Below, piece after piece: positions 1-5,924 of a DNA stretch of 5,925 nt. Within the stretch, counting starts at the first letter, position 1, and each line of letters starts with the position of its first letter. Both the position numbers and the translations under genes were made by a program. Below the pieces are notes generated by a model that was not told the DNA's origin, searched no databases, and saw only the letters and a list, made by a program, of their open reading frames with translations. Source of the stretch: Victivallales bacterium (GTDB lineage: Bacteria; Verrucomicrobiota; Lentisphaeria; Oligosphaerales; Oligosphaeraceae). The stretch is taken from NCBI GenBank assembly GCA_017615955.1, contig JAFZZD010000120.1, forward strand, positions 1 through 5,925, in the 5' to 3' direction.

Positions 1-1005
1 ATGTATGCCTCCTTGGACAATTTGTGGTTTGCCAAGCATTCTCTGCTGGACTTGGTGGATTACCATATTGCAAATGGCGGAACCCATTTGTTTTTGGACG
101 AGGTCCATTACCAGGAGGAATGGCAGACTATGCTGAAGAACATTTATGATGACTATCCAGGTCTGTCCATTGTTTACACTGGTTCGTCGCTATTGAAAAT
201 TAGCCGGAAGAAAGGGGACTTGTCTCGTCGCCAGAGAGTATATACATTGCCTGGTCTTTCATTCAGGGAATATTTGGATTATGACAGACATTTGTCATTT
301 CCTGCGGTTTCATTGGAGGAATTGCATTCCAATCATGTGGAATTGAGCAGGGAGCTGGCTTCCAAATGCAATGTGCAAAGTGCCTTTGACCAATATCTTT
401 CGCGGGGGTACTATCCATTCTTCAAAGGCAATGAGGATGGGTATTGGGAACTTATTCGCGAGATTGTCTCCCAGGTACTGGAAGTGGATTATCCCGCATA
501 CGATGAGGTTCAGCTTTCCACTATACGCAAGGCACGGACAATGCTTATGATTCTTGCGGAGAATCCCCCACAGACTCCGAATTTCACAAAGCTCTGCCAG
601 GAACTGGAGGCGGACTACAAGCAGGGGATGAAAATGCTTTATGCATTGGAAAGGGCTGGACTTTTGAACTTGCTGGAGGCTTCGGGCGCAACACTTAAGA
701 ACCTTTCACGTCCCGCGAAAATCTACTGTGAAAACCCCAATCAGATGCAGGCGCTGGTGTCGAATGCCTCAATAGGCACGCTGCGTGAATGCTTCTTCCT
801 GAATCAACTTCACGTCGGGCATCGCATCGTCTATCCTTCAAAGGGAGACTTTATGGTTGATGACACCTTTCTGTATGAGGTCGGCGGACGAAAGAAATCC
901 TTTGAGCAAATCAAGGACATTGACAACAGTTTTCTTGCCGTGGATAACACGGAAGTCGGCCACGGCAATCGCATTCCCCTTTGGTGCTTTGGCTTTCTGT
1001 ATTAA
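1..1005 (+). CDS. AAA_14/DUF4143-like ATPase, 5' end outside window
   Basis: The visible 334 residues are the C-terminal part of an ATPase of the AAA_14 type, a family common in gut bacteria and often annotated only as ATP-binding protein. Residues 29-41 form the Walker B strand, with D33-E34 in FLDEVH. T60-G61-S62-S63 at the end of the next strand looks like sensor 1, and R76-R77 in DLSRRQR is a possible arginine finger. A winged-helix-like helical region follows. The C-terminal part has the family's degenerate PD-(D/E)XK nuclease-like ending: LRECFFLNQL near 261-270, KGDF at 281-284, YEVGG at 292-296 and a closing IPLWCFGFLY. No Walker A motif is present. In relatives the visible first residues align with an internal segment after Walker A, so the ATG at base 1 is almost certainly an internal methionine. 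The stop is TAA at 1003-1005. The cellular role of the family is poorly defined; no partner gene is visible, and the gene converges with its neighbour. Confidence 0.85.
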   Translation: MYASLDNLWFAKHSLLDLVDYHIANGGTHLFLDEVHYQEEWQTMLKNIYDDYPGLSIVYTGSSLLKISRKKGDLSRRQRVYTLPGLSFREYLDYDRHLSFPAVSLEELHSNHVELSRELASKCNVQSAFDQYLSRGYYPFFKGNEDGYWELIREIVSQVLEVDYPAYDEVQLSTIRKARTMLMILAENPPQTPNFTKLCQELEADYKQGMKMLYALERAGLLNLLEASGATLKNLSRPAKIYCENPNQMQALVSNASIGTLRECFFLNQLHVGHRIVYPSKGDFMVDDTFLYEVGGRKKSFEQIKDIDNSFLAVDNTEVGHGNRIPLWCFGFLY

Positions 1006-1015
1006 GCTGCCGCTA

Positions 1016-3610
1016 CTACAGCTTCAGCCAGACCAGGTCGGCGCTGTTGGCTGTTTCCATGCGGAGGCGTCTTGGCTGTGGGTGCAGCGGGCTTAGGGCG
1101 ACATCGTTGCAGACGATGTTTATGCGCATAGGCTGCCTTTCGCTGTGGCGATATGGCGCGAAGGCATCCATGTCAATGGTGTAGCGCAGGTGTTCGTCGC
1201 TTATGGGCTGCAATGTCAGGCCGCATTCCTTGATGATTCTGCCATTGGGAGTGTATGTGCTGCAGATGATGCGGCACAGCCTGCCTGGCTCAAGATAAAA
1301 TGCGGCATTTGCTATTTTGCCTGTGATGTCCAGGTCTATGTTGCCAGAGGCATTTCTTGTGAAAACAACATTTGCGCCGCCAAGCGTGAATGGCTTGTCA
1401 AGATGCACATCGGTTTCCGAATCCACATCGCCCCTATACAGGCATAGTTCCTTGCCTTCCAAATCCAGTGTTTGACATTCGGTCTCAAGCAGATTTTCCA
1501 GCAGCTTTGCCCTCATTTCCAACTTTTGTGGGTAGAACATGTAGCTCTCCACCTCGGCATGGTAGCCCAGAAGCTCGTTTGCGAGGCACAGCTTGTTCAT
1601 TGCCAGGGTATTGGCGATTTCGTCTTTCACCAGCTGACGTATTTCTGGCAGCCTGTCATTTCTGGTGTAGATCATGTCCTCGCGTAGTGCATAGAAGCGA
1701 AGCATATTGCAGGTGGATTTGATCTGATGGCCCACTGCCTCCGCCACTTCCAGCTGCGAGAGCTGTTCTTTTGTATGCGCGATGGTGCGCAATTTGTCCA
1801 GTGCCTCCTGCCAGCCAGCCTCCATTTTCTCCATGAGCGCAAGTGCGGTGTCTGGCGTGTGGGAGTAGCAGATGCACTCGTATATGCGGTCGCCGCTGTT
1901 CTTGGGGAAATACTGGGTGTAGGAGGGAGCCATGGGCAAATCCCGCGGCATGAGGTACCAGGGGAATACGATGGAGCTGTGCAGCGGACCGAACCACTTG
2001 AACGCAATCTCCTCGGGGAAGTTGCCGTATGCATCGGAGAACAGCTGCCAGCAATGTGCGGCCTCCTTGGCGTCTGCGCCCCAGATTGGACGCGCCAGTT
2101 CCTCGAGAAATGCCATTTCATTTTCAGGCAGGGGCTGGAAAGAGAGCCGTCCTGCCGCCGAGTTCATGAGGCAGGGGTAGTTGCCGAAATACCAGCATTG
2201 CATGACAGTGTCGCAATGATATTCCAGCAAATCCTTGTATGTGCCGTACAGCTTGCCTGGCACTGGCAGGTATGGTACTGTGGCGTCCTCATGGGATGTG
2301 CATGTTTGAATTTTCGCTGCAGGGTGCTTCAGATGCGAGGCCATTGTCTTCCATGCGTCCGAGGCGTGTCCGTAGGAAAGTGAGTAGTCCTGCACATATA
2401 GTTCCCTTCCTGCCTGCCTGACGAGGCCGCCTGTTTCGGCGTTTCGCATCATTATGATGTCCTCTGGCCAGGCGGCTGCGACTTGGTTTATGATCTCATG
2501 TTCGGGGTCGCCAGGGATATAGCTGGCATAATAGAACCAGGCGATAAAGACTGCATCTGGCTGGCGACTGCAAAGTGCGTCCTTCATGAGCCGCGCCATA
2601 GCTGTGAACAGCTCTGGTGCAGTGCGCTGGGAGCACCTGGGGCAGTTGCAGTCCATCACATGGGGATACATCTTCCAGGTGGCGCAGGGCCATGTGGTTT
2701 CGCAGCACATAATGTTTATGATGCCGCCCAGGCCTGGCACATTGTCCGCAATGTATCCAATGGCCTCCTTAAGATATGCCTGTCCGATTTCCGATGAAGT
2801 GCAGAAGAAAGATGTGCCATTAGGCATGACGTGCCCGCCCATTTCGGGGTATTTCGCCAAATCCTCCTTGCTCATGTTTTTCCAGCCGCCATTGAAGCTG
2901 CGGGGTTCCGACATGTACAGGTAGCACTTGATGCCATAGCGGGCGCATTTTTCAACCACGGTGCGGAGTTTGCCCAGCTTTTTCGCCGCCAATTCGCCTC
3001 GTTCTGGGAAGAAGCTGGAGGGCAGGTCATTCAGGTAAATGGTGATCCAGATGCCATTGAGCCTTTCGTGTGCGATGGCGTCCAGGTATTCGTCTGGATA
3101 GTAGTCGAAGTCATCCTCCAGTTCGTCCAGCATCAGCGGCGGACGGCAGTTTGGCGAGAGGAATGAGCGTGTTATGCGGTGTTTTATTTGCGGCTTCCTG
3201 TGTATGTCAAGTTCGATGACATCCTCGCCGCCAGCACCCAGCAGCGCGTCCTCAAAGTCGTATGTGGCGTAGCGCAGACCGTCCGCGCCAGAGGCAGTCA
3301 GATGTACGGCGTCTTTGCTGATTTGTAGGCTGTATTCCTCCCTCTCATAGCTGCTGTCAATGTGCGCCGTGAATGGAACGCCTGTGTCATTGAGCGGAAT
3401 TGATGTCTGCTGCAGCGCATTCTTCAGCGAGGCAAGAGCAGTTTCTGGAATGGCCTCGCAATTGCGGAGCGAAATGCCCTTGGCGAACTGGCATGGGCAT
3501 GCACGGGAGAAGTCACGCACAGGCGTATGCCTCAGCATTCCATATAGGTTGATGTCCTTCCTGTCTGGAAAGGGCAGGGCGTCGTATGCTTCAAGAAGTT
3601 TGGTGTCCAT
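1016..3610 (-). CDS. Putative GH20/GH67-like (DUF4838-like) multidomain glycoside hydrolase
   Basis: This 864-residue protein is probably a carbohydrate-active enzyme; the substrate cannot be read from sequence. Residues about 75-140 resemble the alpha/beta domain that precedes the barrel in GH20 hexosaminidases (EEYSLQIS, then GADGLRYATYDFEDAL). Residues about 140-520 look like a (beta/alpha)8 barrel: strands at GIWITIYL (186-193) and IKCYLYMSEPRSF (227-239), then GIINIMCCETTWPC (296-309) with E304 as a possible catalytic acid. CNCPRC follows at 321-326, reminiscent of the Cys motif in DUF4838-type proteins. Residues about 520-710 are mainly helical. Residues about 720-864 look like a beta-sandwich ending in DLVWLKL, reminiscent of DOMON/CBM9-type modules. 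There is no signal peptide or membrane segment, so a cytoplasmic site is likely. The ATG at 3608-3610 is the first start after an in-frame TGA at 3629-3631; AAAAACAACA precedes it and no Shine-Dalgarno is seen. The coding region is certain, the hydrolase assignment moderate, and the catalytic residue is inference. Confidence 0.7.
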   Translation of the reverse strand: MDTKLLEAYDALPFPDRKDINLYGMLRHTPVRDFSRACPCQFAKGISLRNCEAIPETALASLKNALQQTSIPLNDTGVPFTAHIDSSYEREEYSLQISKDAVHLTASGADGLRYATYDFEDALLGAGGEDVIELDIHRKPQIKHRITRSFLSPNCRPPLMLDELEDDFDYYPDEYLDAIAHERLNGIWITIYLNDLPSSFFPERGELAAKKLGKLRTVVEKCARYGIKCYLYMSEPRSFNGGWKNMSKEDLAKYPEMGGHVMPNGTSFFCTSSEIGQAYLKEAIGYIADNVPGLGGIINIMCCETTWPCATWKMYPHVMDCNCPRCSQRTAPELFTAMARLMKDALCSRQPDAVFIAWFYYASYIPGDPEHEIINQVAAAWPEDIIMMRNAETGGLVRQAGRELYVQDYSLSYGHASDAWKTMASHLKHPAAKIQTCTSHEDATVPYLPVPGKLYGTYKDLLEYHCDTVMQCWYFGNYPCLMNSAAGRLSFQPLPENEMAFLEELARPIWGADAKEAAHCWQLFSDAYGNFPEEIAFKWFGPLHSSIVFPWYLMPRDLPMAPSYTQYFPKNSGDRIYECICYSHTPDTALALMEKMEAGWQEALDKLRTIAHTKEQLSQLEVAEAVGHQIKSTCNMLRFYALREDMIYTRNDRLPEIRQLVKDEIANTLAMNKLCLANELLGYHAEVESYMFYPQKLEMRAKLLENLLETECQTLDLEGKELCLYRGDVDSETDVHLDKPFTLGGANVVFTRNASGNIDLDITGKIANAAFYLEPGRLCRIICSTYTPNGRIIKECGLTLQPISDEHLRYTIDMDAFAPYRHSERQPMRINIVCNDVALSPLHPQPRRLRMETANSADLVWLKL

Positions 3611-3620
3611 TGTTGTTTTT

Positions 3621-3660
3621 ATGGGGACTCATGGGACTTATGGGACTTATGGGACTTATG
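3621..3660. repeat. 9-bp tandem repeat in leader of the putative hydrolase gene
   Basis: The unit ATGGGACTT occurs three times exactly (3631-3639, 3640-3648, 3649-3657) plus a trailing ATG (3658-3660). A diverged 10-bp unit, ATGGGGACTC, lies at 3621-3630 on the side next to the gene. Read on the minus strand it is CATAAGTCC repeated, ending about 10 bp before the hydrolase start codon, so it occupies the place of the 5' leader or core promoter. The in-frame TGA that fixes the start of that gene lies at the junction of the diverged unit and the first exact one. Its role is unknown; it may be a neutral simple repeat or a length-variable leader element. Confidence 0.9.
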
Positions 3661-3673
3661 CTTGGTTAAAATC

Positions 3674-3702
3674 CTCTGCGTCTCTGCGTCTCTGCGTTAA
3701 AA
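3674..3702 (-). repeat. CGCAGAG repeat block, left copy (inverted relative to right copy)
   Basis: Read on the minus strand the block is TTTTAA followed by three 8-bp-spaced CGCAGAG units (two separated by A) and ends in GAG; ATTTTAACC follows. Over 29 bp it matches the reverse-orientation block at 5795-5823 at 27 positions; the two differences are both A versus G. The block lies in the 117-bp spacer between the branching enzyme stop and the hydrolase start. It has no hairpin with a T-run, so it does not look like an intrinsic terminator. Confidence 0.9.
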
Positions 3703-3705
3703 GCT

Positions 3706-3743
3706 AGCGTCTCTGTGTTGAATGAGTTTAGCGTCTTTGCTTT
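3706..3743 (-). repeat. Two degenerate CGCAGAG-family copies overlapping the glgB 3' end
   Basis: On the minus strand, AAAGCAAAGACGCT (3730-3743) and AACACAGAGACGCT (3706-3719) are related 14-mers whose starts lie 24 bp apart. Both resemble the AACGCAGAGACGC start of the neighbouring intact block. The copy at 3730-3743 lies inside the branching enzyme frame: it contains the codons for K663, Q664, R665 and R666, and its last base is the first base of the TAA stop. The similarity is clear by eye, but with this much divergence common origin is an inference. Confidence 0.6.
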
Positions 3744-5728
3744 AGAACTAGGGCGGTGCGTGCGGGGAGATACACGCTGATGCAGTGTTGCCGGGTGTTG
3801 TTGGTTATGGTGGGTATTGTGAAGAAAGTCTGGTTGTGGAGTATGCGGGCGAAGCCGCCGTACTGTTTTGCGTCTGTGTCCAGCACTGGCTGGTAGCTGC
3901 CTGGGAATACGGACAACTTCAAATCCGTGTATGAGACATTGGCGCTGAAGTTGAACAGGAAGATGAAGCCAGAACGCTCAAATGCAATGAGATGTCTTGT
4001 CTCATCCACCAGCAGCTTCTGGGGCTTTTGCGAGAAAAGACCATCGTTGGTGAGCTGGAGCATGGCCTGGTCGAAGTCCGCCAGAAAATGGTATTTCAAG
4101 TTGTGGTCGTCCACCAGGGACCACTGCCGTCTTGCATGGTCGAATGACCAGTTGTTGCGCTGGCTGGGGAAGTCAATCCATTCGGGATGGCCGAACTCGT
4201 TCCCCATGAAGTTGAGATAGCCAGTGTCCGATGTGGCGAAGGTCAGCAGCCTTGCCATCTTGTGGAGTGCCAGCATCCTGTCAATCTGCAATGACTGGTC
4301 GTTGACAGCCATTGCGTCATACATGCATCTGTCAGCCAGCGCGAATGCGAAGGTCTTGCCTCCAACCAGCGCCTGGTCGTGGGATTCCACGTAGCTGATG
4401 GTATGCTCCTCTGGTCTCTTGCTGTTGAGTTCGTACCAGAGCTGGCCCAGCTGCCAGTCCTCGTCCGCAAGGTCGGCCAGCTTGAACCACAGGTCAGTGA
4501 TGCCCATAGCCAGGCGGCAGTCAAATCCAGCACCTCCCACCTGCGGGGGCAGGCACAGGCCAGGCATGCCGCTTACATCCTCCGCCACAGTGAAGACACC
4601 TGGCAGCGCCTCATGCGCCACCATGTTCGCCAGCGTGAGGTATGCCAGCGCCGCCTCGTCCAAATCCTTGCCGAAAAAGTCCTCCGCGTATGTCCAGGAC
4701 ATCTTGCCCAGGCCGTGATGCCAGTACAGCATGCTGGTGATGCCGTCAAAGCGGAAACCCTCCAGGTGGTATTCCTCCAGCCAGAAACGGCAATTGGACA
4801 ACAGGAAGCGCAAGGTCTGGCGCTTGTCATAGTCGAAGCATTTGCTGCCCCAGCCTGGATGGGTGCCCTTGGGGCCATTGTGGAAGAACTGCCATTCCGT
4901 ACCGTCAAGTTGCGCAATGCCTTCCTCTGTGTTGCTGGCGGCGTGGGAGTGGACTAGGTCCATTGTCACGCAGATGCCAAGGCCGTGCGCCTCGTCCACC
5001 AGGCGACAGAATTCCTCTGGTATGCCGAAGCAGTCCTGGACCGCGAAGAAGTTGCTTACGTGATAGCCGAAGGAGGCGTAGTAGGGATGCTGGGCCAATG
5101 CCATTAATTGGAGCACATTGTAGCCCGCCTTGGCTATGCGTGGCAGAACATTGATGCGGAATGCCTCGAATGTACCGATGCCGCCATTCTCCTGCGCCAT
5201 GCCCACGTGCGCCTCGTAGATCAGCGGATGTTTTGGAAATGCCGGGCGTGAATGGCGCCAGTGGTAGGATAGTGCTGGTTCCGCAATTGCGTTGAATTTC
5301 ACATCGTTCCTGGACAGGTCGGCGGTGCTTCTTGCCAGATGCCTTACTGCGGAGGGCAGCCTGTAGCCTTCGCCGCCATTCCAGCGCACAAACATTCGGT
5401 ATTGCTGGCCAGTCCTGATTGTGTCAAATGTTCCATGCCATTCGCCGTTTTCGCCTGGAGTGAGCTTGTATTCGTCTTTGATTTGCCAGTTGGAGAAGTC
5501 GCCCACCAGCCAGACTTGCGTGGCATTTGGCAGCCATTCACAAAATGACCAATTTTTGCCAGTAAAATGCAATCCATAGCGAAGATGCCAGTCCATCGCC
5601 TCACAGAGACGGGACTTGTTCCCCTTCAATTCGCTGTAGAGAGACTGTACTTTCTGCCAGCGATGTTGAAGGTCCTGCCTGTATGGCGCAAGCCCACCAT
5701 CCAGGAATATGACATCATCCAGGGTCAT
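3728..5728 (-). CDS. glgB: 1,4-alpha-glucan branching enzyme, eukaryote-like GH13_8 type
   Basis: The enzyme cuts alpha-1,4-glucan chains and re-attaches them through alpha-1,6 bonds, making branches in cytoplasmic glycogen. An N-terminal CBM48-like module spans about 60-145 (FCEWLPNATQVWLVGDFSNW at 62-81). The GH13 barrel follows. Region I is DLVHSHAASN from D257. Region II is GFRFDGITSMLY, with R326 and nucleophile D328. Region III is VAEDVSGMPG, with acid E383. Region IV is ESHDQALVGGKT, with H450-D451. FMGNEFGHPEWIDFP at 507-521 and a C-terminal beta domain (about 565-666) complete the family layout. These motifs match animal and plant branching enzymes much better than E. coli-type GlgB, so this is the GH13_8 branch, which also occurs in several bacterial phyla. 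At 666 residues it is full length with no broken motif. The ATG at 5726-5728 is the only sensible start, because an in-frame TGA lies at 5741-5743. No Shine-Dalgarno is visible. The last four codons (KQRR) overlap a degenerate repeat copy. No other glycogen genes are in the window. Confidence 0.95.
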   Translation of the reverse strand: MTLDDVIFLDGGLAPYRQDLQHRWQKVQSLYSELKGNKSRLCEAMDWHLRYGLHFTGKNWSFCEWLPNATQVWLVGDFSNWQIKDEYKLTPGENGEWHGTFDTIRTGQQYRMFVRWNGGEGYRLPSAVRHLARSTADLSRNDVKFNAIAEPALSYHWRHSRPAFPKHPLIYEAHVGMAQENGGIGTFEAFRINVLPRIAKAGYNVLQLMALAQHPYYASFGYHVSNFFAVQDCFGIPEEFCRLVDEAHGLGICVTMDLVHSHAASNTEEGIAQLDGTEWQFFHNGPKGTHPGWGSKCFDYDKRQTLRFLLSNCRFWLEEYHLEGFRFDGITSMLYWHHGLGKMSWTYAEDFFGKDLDEAALAYLTLANMVAHEALPGVFTVAEDVSGMPGLCLPPQVGGAGFDCRLAMGITDLWFKLADLADEDWQLGQLWYELNSKRPEEHTISYVESHDQALVGGKTFAFALADRCMYDAMAVNDQSLQIDRMLALHKMARLLTFATSDTGYLNFMGNEFGHPEWIDFPSQRNNWSFDHARRQWSLVDDHNLKYHFLADFDQAMLQLTNDGLFSQKPQKLLVDETRHLIAFERSGFIFLFNFSANVSYTDLKLSVFPGSYQPVLDTDAKQYGGFARILHNQTFFTIPTITNNTRQHCISVYLPARTALVLKQRR

Positions 5729-5742
5729 TTCTATACAAATTC

Positions 5743-5798
5743 AACGCAGAGATTTTAACGCAGAGATTTTAACGCAGAGATTTTAACGCAGATATTTT
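5743..5798. repeat. 14-bp direct repeat, four head-to-tail units upstream of glgB
   Basis: The unit AACGCAGAGATTTT is present three times exactly (5743-5756, 5757-5770, 5771-5784) and once with a single change, AACGCAGATATTTT (5785-5798). The array begins 14 bp upstream of the branching enzyme start codon and fills the region where its leader and core promoter would be expected. The TCA at 5741-5743, giving the in-frame TGA on the minus strand, overlaps the first base of the array. Confidence 0.95.
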
Positions 5799-5853
5799 AA
5801 CGCAGAGGCGCAGAGACGCGGAGTTTTTAACGCAGAGGCGCAGAGACGCGGAG
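5795..5853. repeat. CGCAGAG repeat block, right side: two 29-bp copies at 30-bp spacing
   Basis: Two perfect 29-bp copies lie at 5795-5823 and 5825-5853. Each starts with TTTTAACGCAGAGG and contains three 8-bp-spaced units of the form CGCAGAGG, CGCAGAGA and CGCGGAG. The array follows the 14-bp repeats without a break and shares their AACGCAGAG head and T-run. Both copies are in the opposite orientation to the block at 3674-3702 on the other side of the branching enzyme gene. Confidence 0.95.
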
Positions 5854-5865
5854 TTATTTATTTAT

Positions 5866-5895
5866 CCACAGATTGGCGCAGATTAGTACAGATTT
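5866..5895. repeat. 10-bp-period CAGATT repeat
   Basis: CAGATT occurs at 5869-5874, 5879-5884 and 5889-5894, exactly 10 bp apart, each preceded by a variable CA-, GCG- or TA-type triplet. It is separated from the CGCAGAG block by an AT-rich stretch (TTATTTATTTAT, 5854-5865). The middle unit, GCGCAGATT, shares the CGCAGA word with the adjacent arrays, so the different periods may have a common origin. Confidence 0.8.
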
Positions 5896-5910
5896 CCGTA
5901 TGTTATGCAA

Positions 5911-5924
5911 GGTCCTCAAGGACC
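5911..5924. other. Short palindrome at the right edge
   Basis: GGTCCT at 5911-5916 and AGGACC at 5919-5924 are exact reverse complements separated by CA. As RNA this would give a five-pair stem with a TCAA loop. No T-run is visible on either side within the window, so a terminator cannot be claimed. It may be the first unit of another short repeat array running past the edge. Confidence 0.4.

Larger units (their letters stand above)
3674..5823. other. glgB bracketed by 29-bp inverted repeats
   Basis: The 29-bp block at 3674-3702 and the one at 5795-5823 are inverted copies (27/29 identical), with their T-runs facing inward and their CGCAGAG units pointing outward. They enclose 2,092 bp containing only the branching enzyme gene and part of the 14-bp array. 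There is no transposase inside and no clear target-site duplication next to the arms, so this is recorded as a structural arrangement and not as a mobile element. It could have arisen by independent seeding of a widespread intergenic repeat on both sides of the gene. Confidence 0.5.

Noticed and set aside
1..3. ATG at base 1 as the true start of the ATPase gene
   Set aside because: The frame is open from the first base. The encoded protein starts just before Walker B and lacks Walker A, which family members always carry upstream; the window edge simply falls on an internal methionine.
1004..1024. Bidirectional terminator between the convergent stops (AAGCTG at 1004-1009 pairing with CAGCTT at 1019-1024)
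   Set aside because: The stem is only six pairs with a nine-base loop and no T-run on either strand. It also overlaps the coding end of the hydrolase, so chance is a sufficient explanation.
1727..2383. Long plus-strand open frame (218 codons) opposite the hydrolase gene
   Set aside because: It lies wholly antisense to a well-supported coding region. Its translation is rich in Cys, His and Arg with no recognisable domain, as expected for a shadow frame.
3703..3708. GCTAGC palindrome in the glgB-hydrolase spacer as an operator
   Set aside because: It is a single six-base palindrome with no second copy or flanking symmetry.
4379..4957. Long plus-strand open frame (192 codons) opposite glgB
   Set aside because: It is antisense to the catalytic barrel of an enzyme with complete conserved motifs, and its translation shows no domain.
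3674..5823. Insertion sequence or composite transposon
   Set aside because: There is no transposase or integrase frame and no convincing target-site duplication. The arms are low-complexity words of a repeat that also occurs outside the arms, so inverted pairing alone is not enough.
5743..5853. CRISPR array
   Set aside because: The units are direct tandem repeats of 14 and 30 bp with no unique spacers between them, and no cas gene is in the window.
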